64,000 nucleotides of DNA from Myxococcales bacterium (GCA_016794505.1 JAEUJZ010000188.1:62001-126000), one strand, 5' to 3'; shown: positions 1 to 10,266, numbered from the stretch's first letter. Numbers and translations: made by a program. The notes: a model not told the origin generated them from the letters alone.

Positions 1-433
1 CGACCTTGCGATCTAGCTCGGGATCGTATGCGGCATACACCACACCCATGCCGCCCGCGCCCAGGCACGAAAGCACGATGTAGCGTCCCAGGCTGGCGCC
101 GCGCGGTAGCTCATCGTCGATGACTTTCTGACGGTTGGCGTTGGGCTTGTCCAGCGCTTCTTCGATGTGTCGCGGAAGCTGCGTGCCGGTGGAATTCGCC
201 GAAGCCAGCGGCAGGTTGGTCGAGGAAAGTGGCCGCGCCACGCGGCTGGATGTGCTCGATGGCCGGGGCGTGGCCTTCGATGCGGCGGGGACGTCGCTTC
301 CGGCACTGCTGCCGGCTCGTTGCTGCATCCCGGCGAGCGTGTCACCGAGAGCTAGCTCACTCTCGGCAGCGACGCCTTGTTTTGACCCAGCGGCTTGGGA
401 GGCCGTCGCATCTTTCTTGTCCGAAGTGTCCAT
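1..433 (-). CDS. Ser/Thr protein kinase, N-terminal part (runs off window)
   Basis: The 144 codons visible on the minus strand start at an ATG at 431-433 and run off the left edge. The first ~100 residues are a low-complexity Ser/Ala/Thr-rich tail. They are followed by the start of a Hanks-type kinase domain: 'LGRYIVLSCLGAGGMGVVYAA' carries the glycine-rich ATP loop (GAGGMG) and then 'YDPELDRKV', which leads to the catalytic lysine outside the window. A cytoplasmic Ser/Thr kinase of the PknB/Pkn type is the clear reading. Such kinases are abundant in myxobacteria and phosphorylate FHA-binding partners. The C-terminal architecture cannot be seen. An inverted repeat lies upstream at 468-501. 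Confidence 0.85.
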   Translation of the reverse strand, partial: MDTSDKKDATASQAAGSKQGVAAESELALGDTLAGMQQRAGSSAGSDVPAASKATPRPSSTSSRVARPLSSTNLPLASANSTGTQLPRHIEEALDKPNANRQKVIDDELPRGASLGRYIVLSCLGAGGMGVVYAAYDPELDRKV

Positions 434-467
434 GAAAAAGGCCGAGTCATTTTATCACTCAATGGCC

Positions 468-501
468 TCGGGCTTGGCACGAAACCTGGCTTCAAGCCCG
501 A
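468..501. promoter_or_regulatory. 9-bp perfect inverted repeat upstream of the kinase gene
   Basis: TCGGGCTTG (468-476) is the exact reverse complement of CAAGCCCGA (493-501), separated by 16 bases. It lies 35 bp upstream of the kinase start codon, and a weak -10-like TAAAAT lies between it and the gene on the minus strand. It may be an operator or an RNA hairpin in the leader. Function is inferred from position only. Confidence 0.35.
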
Positions 502-619
502 TGCAGCATACGTCGGAGCCGAGGCCTTTGGTCACGCATTGGAGCCTGCCTGTCCGACGGGCGGCGCCGGCTGTCTGTGTGGCCGCTGGGCCTGCCTGCG
601 CACATACAGTCGAGCTTGC

Positions 620-841
620 TTACGATGCGCGATCGCTGGGGACCGCGATGTCATCGAGCACCGCGTCGTCGAAGTCACTCGCGGCCCCACCGTCTGAGGT
701 ATGCGGAGCATGGCGCTCGGAATGGTCGACCTGCGTGACCTCTTCCGTTCCCTCGCCCTCTTCGTGATCGTCGAAGCCGTGCCCAGACGCGATGCCCGAC
801 GTGATGCCTGGGTTGGTGTTTTCTTCGCGGTCGTGACTCAT
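620..841 (-). CDS. Small acidic hypothetical protein
   Basis: A 73-residue ORF very rich in Asp, Glu, His and Ser, with no recognised domain, signal peptide or membrane segment. A purine stretch (AAAGGGA) lies about 8 bases upstream of its ATG. It is oriented like the kinase gene and ends 186 bp before the kinase start, so the two could share a transcript. The composition is plausible for a small regulatory or disordered protein, but a chance ORF in GC-rich DNA cannot be excluded. The stretch between it and the kinase start holds the inverted repeat and nothing else I recognise. Confidence 0.35.
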   Translation of the reverse strand: MSHDREENTNPGITSGIASGHGFDDHEEGEGTEEVTQVDHSERHAPHTSDGGAASDFDDAVLDDIAVPSDRAS

Positions 842-955
842 CCCCGAATCCCTTTGTGACAGCTCAGTTCTTTGCCGACGTAGGTCTCAGCGTACTGCAA
901 AGCCGCGGGGTGAGGAATGCCCCGATGCGCATCGACGCGGAGGCATAATTGGGTC

Positions 956-1981
<1,026 letters not shown>

Positions 1982-1986
1982 CCGAG

Positions 1987-2490
1987 CTATGCTTCCTTGA
2001 CGTCGTCGATGACGTCGTCGATTCCCAGGGCTGCGGCCGGCGGAGGCGGCACAGCCACGGCGCGCTTCTTCGCCTTGGGATCTTCGATCATCAAGACCTT
2101 GACCTTGAAGCTGAGGTCCTTGCCCAAAAGCGGGTGCAGGAAGCGCACCGTGACCTTGCTGCTGTCGATCTTGAGGACCTTGAAGCTGACAGAATTTCCG
2201 TCGGGTCCCTTGGCTGCAAAGACCTGTCCCTCGGTCAGCTTGGCTTCTTTGGGAAACTCGGCGCGCGGGATCTCTTTGGTCGGCAGCGACTCTTCGTTGA
2301 TCGCTTCCTTGGCCGGAATCTCGCCAGCCTTTTCTTGGCCGATGGACAAGCCTTCCAAGCGCTTTTCGATGGCCGGCAGGATCTTGCCTTCACCTTGGAT
2401 GTACTCGACGGTCGAGTGCTCGATCTTCTCGCCGCCTTTTACCTGCAGATCAAACTCAATGCGAACCTTATGACCCGTTGCGATCTTCAT
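1987..2490 (-). CDS. SlyD-like FKBP-type peptidyl-prolyl isomerase
   Basis: A 167-residue protein with the SlyD/FKBP layout: an N-terminal half-FKBP strand set ('KVRIEFDLQV'), the 'GEGKILPAIEKRLEGLSIGQ' loop, an insert-in-flap domain (about residues 60-120), and the closing 'HPLLGKDLSFKVKV' strand typical of the family (NPLAGKTLHF in SlyD). It lacks the His/Cys-rich metal tail of E. coli SlyD and ends instead with an Ala/Pro-rich, acidic tail. The role is cytoplasmic prolyl isomerase and chaperone. The ATG at 2490 starts exactly at the conserved domain; a longer reading upstream adds unrelated sequence. It lies 122 bp downstream of the GGDEF gene on the same strand. Confidence 0.85.
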   Translation of the reverse strand: MKIATGHKVRIEFDLQVKGGEKIEHSTVEYIQGEGKILPAIEKRLEGLSIGQEKAGEIPAKEAINEESLPTKEIPRAEFPKEAKLTEGQVFAAKGPDGNSVSFKVLKIDSSKVTVRFLHPLLGKDLSFKVKVLMIEDPKAKKRAVAVPPPPAAALGIDDVIDDVKEA

Positions 2491-2612
2491 GGCGTTTACT
2501 GCAGAGGTTATCACAATAGAGGTCTTGGTTTGCCGCTGCGTGCTGGGATCATTTCGCGCAGGCGCTGCGCACCGCGCGAGTCTGACGGCATCGGCGTGAC
2601 CGTCCAGAAGCG

Positions 2613-4991
2613 CTATGCAGCGCTGCGCACGGCAGCGGCTTCGCGGGCGGTGACCGACTGGTTGCGGCCATTTTTCTTGGCGGCATACAGCGCCTGATCC
2701 GCGCACTCGATGATCAGGCGCTGCTCGCTGGCGGCTCCGGGTGCATCGTCGGGGAACGTGGCGATGCCCAGGGACAAGGTGCAGCCAAAGGCCCCCTTGT
2801 CACTTTGCAAGACCAGCTTCTGCACTTCTTGGCGAATGCGCTCCGCCAACAGCCGACCCCCAGCTTGATCCGTCGATTCGAGCACGACCGCAAACTCTTC
2901 GCCGCCATAGCGTGCCGCCACATCGATCGTGCGAACCTGCGCTTGCACCACCTGCGCCACGCGTCGCAGCACCTGATCCCCAACCAGATGGCCATAGGTG
3001 TCGTTGATGCGCTTGAAGTGATCGATGTCGCACAGAAGCAGCGTCACCGGTCCACCATGGCGCTCGGCGCGACGCAGCATCTCGCTCAGCCGCTCTTGAA
3101 ACACGCGGCGGTTCTTAAGGCCGGTCAGCGAGTCGGTGGTGGCCATCGCTTCCATGGCTTGGTACATGCGCGCGTTCTCAAGCGACACGGCGACTTGGTT
3201 CGCCAAGACGCCCAGCATTTCGATCTTGCTCTTGGAAAACAGGCGCGGTCGCTTGCCTGCGATCACCAGGCTTCCCAGCGCCGCGCTGCCATAGACAAGC
3301 GGCACCACCAGAAGCGATGGATACCCGCGCATTCGCACGTCGGTGTCAAAGATGGGCGTATAGGGATCGCGCAGCTCGCCATTTTTCGGCAGGCTGATGT
3401 GGTTCTTGACGGCCATGGCGATCAGACCGGCGTTATCGGGGAAGCGCAGCCCATCGACAAGCGCCATCAAGGCTGCGTCGCCCGTACTGGCCACCACGCG
3501 ATGGCTGTGCTGCGTCGCGTCGTATGCGGTCAGTGCTGCAAAGTCAAACGCGCAGACCTCGGCCAGGGCGACAAACGCCGTGCGCTGCACGTCTTCCAAG
3601 GTCAGCGCGCGAGACAGCTGACTGGATGCGCGATAGAGGCGCTCGTTTTCGTACTTGCTGCGCTCGACGGCGATGAACAAGCGCTCACACTGCAAGCTGC
3701 GTAGCACCAACAGCGCAGCATCGGTCAGCAGGGCTTCATCGGCCGCTGAAAACGCAACGTCCCGCGACAGCGCCGATCCCGCATCGCGATCGGCGCACAG
3801 CACACCGCACAGCCGCCCTTCGTCATCGAGCATCGGCACACCCAAGAACGCGCCGATGCGCAGCGCAGCGCTGTCAGCACCCACGTAATACGGAAGCTGG
3901 CTCAGCTTGGGCTGCGACAAGTTCAAGGGCCGCAGGTTCTTGACCACGGTGCCGAGCACGCCGGCATCCAGCGAAAGCGGTGCATCGCTGGCCGTCGCTG
4001 AGTGACTGGTCAGAGCCATGCACTTCAAGCTGTCGCCATTTTCCGGCCGCACAAACAGCGCGCAGGTGTGCAGCGAAAGCGCGTTGCACAGAAGCTCGAC
4101 GACGGCCTGCAGGTTCTCTTTCAGCTCGACGACGGCGCTGCGCGCGAGCAGCTCTTCTTCCTTTTCACGATCGCGCGGACCCGTCACCGCGCTGCCACTT
4201 GCTTGCGTGGACGCGATGCCGCTTGGCACACCGTCCCGTCGCTGGCTTTCTTCGCTGAGCAGCAGGCGAAAGTCGCGGGCCTGCTGTTCCATGGATGCAA
4301 TGGCGGCGGCGACGCGCTTGCGATGGTCGCCACGCTGTCGCCATAGCTCACCGCGAAACAGCACGAACTGCAGGCCGGCGAATATCGTGATCAGAAGCGC
4401 ATGCACGACGTAGCGATCGACCTCGGTCGTGCCTTCGCTGAACAACAACAGAAGCTCACAGAGCAGCGCCAAGCCAGCCAGGCTCAGCGCGATCGCCTGC
4501 CGTTGGAAGCTGACCAAAAAGGCACAGACCGCGTAGACCAGCGGATGCACCGGGCAGTGGCTGCCACCGACGGCTTGCAGCAAGGCATAGGTCAGACACA
4601 GGATGGCGGCGCCGCCTTCGAGCTCTAGCAAGAAACGGCGCCAGGCCACGCTGGATGCGAACTGCGGACGCAGGCGCTCGCCCAGTCGAATGGCCAAGAC
4701 AAGAAGCGTCAGCGCGGCCAGTGCCGACTGGACATAGGCCCAGGCGCTCGTCTCGGCGCTGCCGACGATGGCGACGGCGGCGCTGGTCTGCGAAAGCTCG
4801 GTGGCGGACAGCGCGCGATCGACCAAGTGCGATACGAAAAGCACGCTCGGCGAATACGCGGCCCGGCAAAGAAGGATCAAGCTGACGACGACAGCCAGCG
4901 AGCCCGCCCACTGGCGCCACAGCTGCCGTGCAACAGCCAGAGTGCGCGTGCCTAGCGCGCGATCCAAGACGGGGGCCTGCGGCAGTGACAT
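2613..4991 (-). CDS. Membrane GAF-GGDEF diguanylate cyclase
   Basis: A 792-residue inner-membrane signalling protein. The first ~220 residues hold about six hydrophobic segments. They are followed by a short coiled coil, two GAF-like sensor regions (about 290-430 and 450-620), and a C-terminal GGDEF domain. The active site reads GGEEF, a catalytically competent variant. An RTID motif five residues upstream matches the RxxD allosteric I-site, so product inhibition by c-di-GMP is expected. The 'TDSLTGLKNRR' and 'LLCDIDHFKRINDTYGH' signatures are complete. The gene starts only 8 bp after the FtsB-like gene ends, so the two are probably cotranscribed. Input signal unknown. Confidence 0.9.
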   Translation of the reverse strand: MSLPQAPVLDRALGTRTLAVARQLWRQWAGSLAVVVSLILLCRAAYSPSVLFVSHLVDRALSATELSQTSAAVAIVGSAETSAWAYVQSALAALTLLVLAIRLGERLRPQFASSVAWRRFLLELEGGAAILCLTYALLQAVGGSHCPVHPLVYAVCAFLVSFQRQAIALSLAGLALLCELLLLFSEGTTEVDRYVVHALLITIFAGLQFVLFRGELWRQRGDHRKRVAAAIASMEQQARDFRLLLSEESQRRDGVPSGIASTQASGSAVTGPRDREKEEELLARSAVVELKENLQAVVELLCNALSLHTCALFVRPENGDSLKCMALTSHSATASDAPLSLDAGVLGTVVKNLRPLNLSQPKLSQLPYYVGADSAALRIGAFLGVPMLDDEGRLCGVLCADRDAGSALSRDVAFSAADEALLTDAALLVLRSLQCERLFIAVERSKYENERLYRASSQLSRALTLEDVQRTAFVALAEVCAFDFAALTAYDATQHSHRVVASTGDAALMALVDGLRFPDNAGLIAMAVKNHISLPKNGELRDPYTPIFDTDVRMRGYPSLLVVPLVYGSAALGSLVIAGKRPRLFSKSKIEMLGVLANQVAVSLENARMYQAMEAMATTDSLTGLKNRRVFQERLSEMLRRAERHGGPVTLLLCDIDHFKRINDTYGHLVGDQVLRRVAQVVQAQVRTIDVAARYGGEEFAVVLESTDQAGGRLLAERIRQEVQKLVLQSDKGAFGCTLSLGIATFPDDAPGAASEQRLIIECADQALYAAKKNGRNQSVTAREAAAVRSAA

Positions 4992-4999
4992 GGGATCCG

Positions 5000-5413
5000 C
5001 TACTCCACCTTGAAGACGACTTCGCCGCTGCGCACCATGCCCAGCTCATCACGCGCCACGCGCTCGATGGCGGCGGGATCTTCTTTCATGCGTTCAAGCT
5101 GATGGCGCAGCTCGCGGATGCTGTTCTGCAGGCCCTCGTTGCGGGCGGTCAACGCAACCAGCTCTTGTCGCAGCGTCACATACTGCACCAAGCCCGAGCG
5201 CAGATAGAGCTTGTATGGCAGATAGCCCAAAGCCACCGCCAGGCCCAGCGCAGTACCAAGGCGCAGCAACCACACCACGCCGACCCACAGCAGGAAATCG
5301 CCGCCATGGCCTTTGGGCCCTCGCCTGCGGCCTGCAGCGAACGCGCCTGCGATCGTCTTTTTCGTCGAGACAACTCGCTCTCGCGGCTGCCCACCACCAC
5401 TTGCCGTTGCCAC
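5000..5413 (-). CDS. FtsB/DivIC-like septum formation initiator protein
   Basis: A small bitopic membrane protein: a basic N-terminus, one hydrophobic segment ('LLWVGVVWLLRLGTALGL'), a short linker, a coiled coil with regular Leu/Arg heptads ('QELVALTARNEGLQNSIREL'), and the terminal 'IERVARDELGMVRSGE' box typical of FtsB/DivIC. These proteins link FtsL and FtsQ in the divisome. The start is uncertain. I take the GTG at 5413 (137 residues), because the open frame up to 5545 would run into the divergent CHAD gene and adds an unconvincing Pro-rich tail. No clear Shine-Dalgarno site was found. It heads a likely operon with the diguanylate cyclase. Confidence 0.72.
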   Translation of the reverse strand: MATASGGGQPRERVVSTKKTIAGAFAAGRRRGPKGHGGDFLLWVGVVWLLRLGTALGLAVALGYLPYKLYLRSGLVQYVTLRQELVALTARNEGLQNSIRELRHQLERMKEDPAAIERVARDELGMVRSGEVVFKVE

Positions 5414-5543
5414 AGGACTATGGTGCGGAGGCCGCCTGCAAAGCTCAAATTTTCTGCCGGCGGACTCGCGGGTATCCGACGGGAACGGACCGCACCCAAG
5501 GGAAACCAAGCCAGCCGATAAGGAGGTTGAACTAGAATGCAGC

Positions 5544-6491
5544 ATGTCCTTTGCACTGCAGTCCTTTGAGCCGCTCTCCGTCGGAATTCGTCGTCTTTTG
5601 GGCGAGCAGTTGGCCGGTGCATTGCTGCAGCTTCTGGCTCAGGCGGCCCCCGCAGGTGAAGGATCTGATCCCGTCGAGGCGGTCCATGAAGCGCGCAAGT
5701 GCCTGAAGCGATCGCGCACGCTTTTGCGTCTGATGCGGCGCGCACTGGGCCGCGCGCAAGCGACCACGTTCAATGCCACGCTGCGGGCGGTGGGACAGAA
5801 GCTGTCGCCATACCGCGATCAGCAGATGCTGCTCGAAGCCGTTGATCGCTTGGCGCATCAGACGGCGTCCAGCCCGTTTGCCGAAGCGCTTTCGCCCGTA
5901 CAGGCCGCGCTGCGCTCGCGCTCTTTGCAACAGCCTCTGCCCGACGAGCTACTGCAGACGATCTTGCCCGAGCTACGCGCGGTTGCGGCGGCGCTCGACC
6001 ACGCGCTTGTCGAGCTGCGCGAGGCAGAGCTGCGATCATCGCTGCGGGCAGGACTGCGCCGCATGCTGCGCCGCGGACAGCGGGCCTATTTCCTGGCGTA
6101 TTCCGAGCCGAGCGACGAGAAATTCCACGAGTGGCGCAAGCGCGTGAAGGACGTTTACTACACCGCCTGCTTGCTGCATCCCACCCGGCCGCAAAAACTC
6201 GCTGACTGGGTCGATGCCTTGGATCAGTTAAGCGAAGATCTGGGAGACGAGCACGATCTGGGTATCTTGGCCAAGACCCTGCACGAGCAGCCACTTGCCG
6301 ATGCCGCAGCGACGGCACTGACGCTGCAGTTGGTCGCTCGGCGGCGAGAAGATCTGCGCATCACAGCCCGCTTGGGTGGCGAGGTGCTGTATCAGCGCTC
6401 TGCAAGAGGTGCCTGTCGCTTTCTAACCCGCGGACTGCAGCGCAAAAAGTCGAAAGCCAGCCCGTTTTTTCCCAAGCGGACAGCCCACTAG
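5544..6491 (+). CDS. CHAD domain protein
   Basis: A 315-residue protein consisting of one CHAD domain: all-helical, Arg-rich, with conserved histidines. Diagnostic parts are 'VHEARKCLKRSRTLLRLMR' near residue 50 and 'FHEWRKRVKDVYYTACLL' near residue 195, plus 'EDLGDEHDLGIL'. CHAD domains bind inorganic polyphosphate, and many are found on polyphosphate granules. No CYTH triphosphatase domain is fused, and none is adjacent. The ATG at 5544 is preceded by AAGGAGG at 5520-5526, with a long spacer. The gene is divergent from the FtsB-like gene and convergent with the VWA gene. Confidence 0.85.
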   Translation: MSFALQSFEPLSVGIRRLLGEQLAGALLQLLAQAAPAGEGSDPVEAVHEARKCLKRSRTLLRLMRRALGRAQATTFNATLRAVGQKLSPYRDQQMLLEAVDRLAHQTASSPFAEALSPVQAALRSRSLQQPLPDELLQTILPELRAVAAALDHALVELREAELRSSLRAGLRRMLRRGQRAYFLAYSEPSDEKFHEWRKRVKDVYYTACLLHPTRPQKLADWVDALDQLSEDLGDEHDLGILAKTLHEQPLADAAATALTLQLVARRREDLRITARLGGEVLYQRSARGACRFLTRGLQRKKSKASPFFPKRTAH

Positions 6492-6498
6492 AGCGCGC

Positions 6499-9120
6499 TT
6501 AGGCATAGCCCCAGCGACGGCGCAGCAGCCAGTTCAGCGCGAATGCGGATATGGCCAGCAGCAAGACCACAGGATGATGCCAAAGCTCGATGTCGCGCTG
6601 CTGGTTGACGCGCACGACATGCGGTGGGTGAAATGGCAGGGACTTCAGCGGGCCACTGTTGCCGCCGTCGCTGAAGCGCCGCGACTCACCCGATGAAGCG
6701 GCACTGACCAAGCGCAGCAAGCGATCGTCGGCTTCCGGGTTGTCTAGTTCGCGACTGCTGCCGCGAATCAGAAAGACCTCGCTGTCTTCAGCCGGCCGAC
6801 CGCCCAGCACAGCACGCGCGACGATGCGATAGCCGCCGGGTGGCAAGCTGTCCCACTCGACGCTGGCTTGGCCTTCTTCATCGGTGCGCAGCGAACGAGC
6901 GAGGCTGCCAGCCTGCGGTGCGGGGGATGCACTGCCGGTATCGCTGCCCTCTTCGGTGATGCGCGACAGTGAAATGTTGATGTCGGCGCGCTGGGCTGGG
7001 CGATAGTCCGGGCCATAGGCTCGCACCTCGGCGCGTACGCGCTGGCCGCGGCTGTATTCCGAGTCATTGGTCTCGATGCGCAACAGGCGCAGCGATGGAT
7101 CGCGCACCAGCCAGCGAATGGCCTGCGTGAAAAAGCGCTGATAGGCGCCACTGCGCCCCGATTCGTCGCCGCTGAAAAGCGCGCTGTCACCGGCTGCAGC
7201 CCGACGAGCCGAGCGAGGCGATCCCGACTCAGCCCGAGACGCAGTGCCAAAACCCCAGCGCCACGTCGAGTCCGCCTGCAGCGCCAAGGTTCGCCCTTTG
7301 CCAAATTCAGCGACGGTCAGAACCGGCATGGGATTGCCGCTGTCATCGCGCAGCTTGGGATGCGAAAGCAGCACGGTTGCCTGCGGTCGCGCTCGCGCCA
7401 CCAGATTCAGACCTTCAAGCGACGGCAGCGAGTCCCAAATGGCCGCGTTTTCGCGCACATCCAAGCGCAGCGCCGTAACGACATGGCTGCGCCCCGCTGG
7501 GGTCAAGCGCGGCTGAAATGCATCGCTATCGATCAGGTTGCTGCTGGCTGACGCGGCTGGACTGGCAGCGCTTCCGTCGTCTGGCAAAAGGACGACAGGA
7601 AGGATCTGCGAGAGCTCTGATCCGTAGTAGCCGCCTGAGCTGAAGCTCAGATCTCCGCCCAGCATGGCGATGGCGCCGCCCTCATTCACAAAGGGCACGA
7701 TCGCGGGCTGCAAAAACTGACCGCAGTACGCGCTGTAGTTGAAGTTGTGCAGGATGACGAGATCGAAGCTGCGCAGCTGTTCTTGAAACAGCTCTTCGCA
7801 GGGGAAAGGAATCAGCGAGGTCTCTTCGGATGGAACAAACTCGATATCGCTGGGCGAGCGCAGGATGAAAAACGACACCAGATCGATGTTGGGATCGTGC
7901 TTGAGCAGCCCGCGCAAAAAGCGCACGTCCCAGGTTGGACGACCCGCCACATGCACGACGCGAATCTTGTCGCGCACGACGCGCAACACGAACGCGCGGT
8001 GGTTGTTTTCGGCGATCGCTTCGCCCGGCAGCGTCGGGATCGAGATCTCATACAGGTACTTTCCGACACGCTCGGGCGTAAACGGAAAGACCACGCGGTA
8101 CTCGCGTTGACCGGGCAGGATGGCCACTTCAACCGTCAAGACATGTTGACCATCTCGACGCAGTGTGACCGGCAGGTGGCGGCCTTCCCAGCCTGCGGCT
8201 TGTGCTCCCAGAACCATGATGTGCGCCTCGACTTCGACGGCCGTGCGCACGAATGCGAACTGATCGGCCAGCACGCGTGTGATCGCGACGTCGCGCAGAC
8301 CGGGTTTTCCGACGAAGATCGTGTGAACCGGCACATCCAGGGTCTTTAGGAAGCTTTGGGTATCGGCATCGAGCTGATGATCGGCGGCACCTGCTTCGAC
8401 GGGACGCGAGGCGTTGACATCGCCAGGGCGGGCTGAGGTCTTGCTTGGCAGCACGGGCTCGGTCGCAGCCAAGCGGCCGTTGTCCAGGCCGTCGGATAGA
8501 AGCACGATGCCGGCCAGATCTCGCCCGTCATAGCGCTGGCGCACGCTGGCCAAGGCTTCGCGGATGCGCGTCGCTGGAGCGGTGCTGCTCGGTCCGGCTG
8601 CACGCACCAGATCGCTCTCGGCCAAGGGCGAGACACGCTCGCCGAAGCCGAAGAAGTCAAGGATGTGATCGTCTCGCCAGCGTCGCAGCTCGCCTGAGTC
8701 GCGGGCTTTGCGCAAGACGGTCGCGATGCGCGATGCGCGGGTCTCGCTGCCGCCATCTTCGGCGAGCTGCATTGACTGTGAGACGTCGGCGACCACCGCG
8801 ATGTGGTTGGGCATGCGCGTGACGTTGCGCAGCTTGAGCGCCGGTTGAAACAAGATCACCAGCACCGCCAGCAAGCCAAGCGAGCGCAGGGCCAAGAGCG
8901 CCGCGCGACGTCGCCGAACATCCCCACGCAGAGCCCGAAAGGCGAGCCCAAAGATCACAGCGGCAGCCAGCAACGCAAAGATCCGCACCGGCCAGCCGAA
9001 AGGCGCCATCAGCACCACGCGCCACTCGTTGTAGTCGCCGTCGCCAAAGGCGCGCAGGACCTGCCAGGTCTGCCACGATTGAAGGGCCCGCAAGGGGCTT
9101 ACGGCGTCAAGGAATCCCAT
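6499..9120 (-). CDS. VWA/glutamine-amidotransferase-like membrane protein
   Basis: An 873-residue protein. Two N-terminal hydrophobic segments (about 45-65 and 78-97) precede a VWA-like domain that starts 'IAVVADVSQSMQ', a near-canonical DxSxS MIDAS, with 'GIVLLSDGLDNG' as the second metal-loop strand. Residues ~360-620 resemble the class I glutamine-amidotransferase-like domain found in this family ('VVHVAGRPTWDVRFLRGLLK'), without an obvious catalytic Cys triad. Next come a beta-sandwich region and a C-terminal transmembrane segment near 850. This is the usual partner of DUF4159 proteins and MoxR ATPases in envelope-stress type clusters. DUF4159 lies directly upstream (27 bp), but no MoxR or DUF58 gene is adjacent. 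Confidence 0.8.
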   Translation of the reverse strand: MGFLDAVSPLRALQSWQTWQVLRAFGDGDYNEWRVVLMAPFGWPVRIFALLAAAVIFGLAFRALRGDVRRRRAALLALRSLGLLAVLVILFQPALKLRNVTRMPNHIAVVADVSQSMQLAEDGGSETRASRIATVLRKARDSGELRRWRDDHILDFFGFGERVSPLAESDLVRAAGPSSTAPATRIREALASVRQRYDGRDLAGIVLLSDGLDNGRLAATEPVLPSKTSARPGDVNASRPVEAGAADHQLDADTQSFLKTLDVPVHTIFVGKPGLRDVAITRVLADQFAFVRTAVEVEAHIMVLGAQAAGWEGRHLPVTLRRDGQHVLTVEVAILPGQREYRVVFPFTPERVGKYLYEISIPTLPGEAIAENNHRAFVLRVVRDKIRVVHVAGRPTWDVRFLRGLLKHDPNIDLVSFFILRSPSDIEFVPSEETSLIPFPCEELFQEQLRSFDLVILHNFNYSAYCGQFLQPAIVPFVNEGGAIAMLGGDLSFSSGGYYGSELSQILPVVLLPDDGSAASPAASASSNLIDSDAFQPRLTPAGRSHVVTALRLDVRENAAIWDSLPSLEGLNLVARARPQATVLLSHPKLRDDSGNPMPVLTVAEFGKGRTLALQADSTWRWGFGTASRAESGSPRSARRAAAGDSALFSGDESGRSGAYQRFFTQAIRWLVRDPSLRLLRIETNDSEYSRGQRVRAEVRAYGPDYRPAQRADINISLSRITEEGSDTGSASPAPQAGSLARSLRTDEEGQASVEWDSLPPGGYRIVARAVLGGRPAEDSEVFLIRGSSRELDNPEADDRLLRLVSAASSGESRRFSDGGNSGPLKSLPFHPPHVVRVNQQRDIELWHHPVVLLLAISAFALNWLLRRRWGYA

Positions 9121-9147
9121 CTGGTTGCGTGCTGAAAAAGGTCGGGT

Positions 9148-10266
9148 CTAGTGCTCGCTGGGGCTGCTCGGCGGCGCGCTCGAAGCCGACGGCGGCGTCG
9201 GTACCGTGCGCGTGCTGTCTTCAAAGTTGATCTTGGGAGCCGGTGCCTGCCACATGCGGCGGCGCATGATAAACGGCACGTGTACCTGATCGGCCTTGTA
9301 GTCCAGACACAGGGCATACATGGCCAAGTTCACCCCCAGACGAAACGCGTGCTCGCGCTGGGTCTCACCGCCGGGTACCACGTCATGCACCCACTGACCA
9401 AAGCGATCGCGCGCCCAGGCTCCGCCGAGATCGTTTTGGGAATAGACGATGACAGCGCGGCCGGCGCGATCGGCCAGGTTGGCGCGATCCTTCGCTTCGC
9501 TGGGACGACTGCTGCTGGTACCCGTCGCCGACTGCGGGTTGGCAGGCGACTCGACGGCACCGCGAGCGCGATCCGAGTCGCCCAGCAGAACGGCTTCGAT
9601 GTGCGGCTCGGCAATGATGCGGCCCGCCGGCACACGCAATAGATAGAAGGCGCGAAACAGGACGTGTTCTTCGGGCAAGCGCGAAAGCGGCCGATTGGGG
9701 AACAGGCGGCTGCACAGCGCGCGGACCGACTGATCGAAGCCCCCGCCCGCGCGGCCTTCCGCGCTGTCGAAAATCAGCATGCCGCCCATGACTAGATAGC
9801 GACGCAGGCGCGCGAGCTCCTCATCGCTGGGCATGGGAAACGCACGATCGCCGCTCCAATAAAGCAGCGGATGACGATGAAGCTCTGTCAGATCCGAAAG
9901 GCGCACGGTCACAGCTTCGGGATTGACCTCAATGGCTGTGCGCTTCTCGATCTCCCACAGCAGGCGGCGCAGCGCATCGGGACGCAGCAGACTGGCGCCA
10001 CTGCCCTCGGCAGACGTGGCGCCCACGCCGTTTTGCCACTCTAGCTGGGCAAGCTCGATTCGATCGCGACCGCCGAACGCATGCGCCGTCGCTGGCTGGC
10101 TCAGCGCCGCCAGCAAGCGCGATCCTGGCCCGCGATCGGAACGCAGCGACCATCGCCCCGGTGCAAAGACGCCCGCAGCACCGCCCGCCCAAAGACCCAA
10201 GGCACGCGTCACCAACTGACCCACGAAGCGACGACGTCCCTTGAGGTCAAAGCCCGAGCCAAGCAT
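9148..10266 (-). CDS. DUF4159 domain protein with Tat-type signal
   Basis: About 372 residues. The N-terminus carries 'KGRRRFVGQ' followed by a hydrophobic run, which looks like a twin-arginine signal and suggests export in folded form. The DUF4159 domain follows ('FGGRDRIELAQLEWQNG', then 'HPLLYWSGDRAFPMPSDEELARL' cut here into its typical strands, and a C-terminal 'GVNLAMYALCLDYKADQVH'). The fold resembles glutamine-amidotransferase-like beta/alpha proteins, and the function is unknown. I start at the ATG at 10266 because the Tat motif follows it; the open frame reaches 10389 only through a TTG. It pairs with the VWA gene downstream. Confidence 0.78.
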   Translation of the reverse strand: MLGSGFDLKGRRRFVGQLVTRALGLWAGGAAGVFAPGRWSLRSDRGPGSRLLAALSQPATAHAFGGRDRIELAQLEWQNGVGATSAEGSGASLLRPDALRRLLWEIEKRTAIEVNPEAVTVRLSDLTELHRHPLLYWSGDRAFPMPSDEELARLRRYLVMGGMLIFDSAEGRAGGGFDQSVRALCSRLFPNRPLSRLPEEHVLFRAFYLLRVPAGRIIAEPHIEAVLLGDSDRARGAVESPANPQSATGTSSSRPSEAKDRANLADRAGRAVIVYSQNDLGGAWARDRFGQWVHDVVPGGETQREHAFRLGVNLAMYALCLDYKADQVHVPFIMRRRMWQAPAPKINFEDSTRTVPTPPSASSAPPSSPSEH

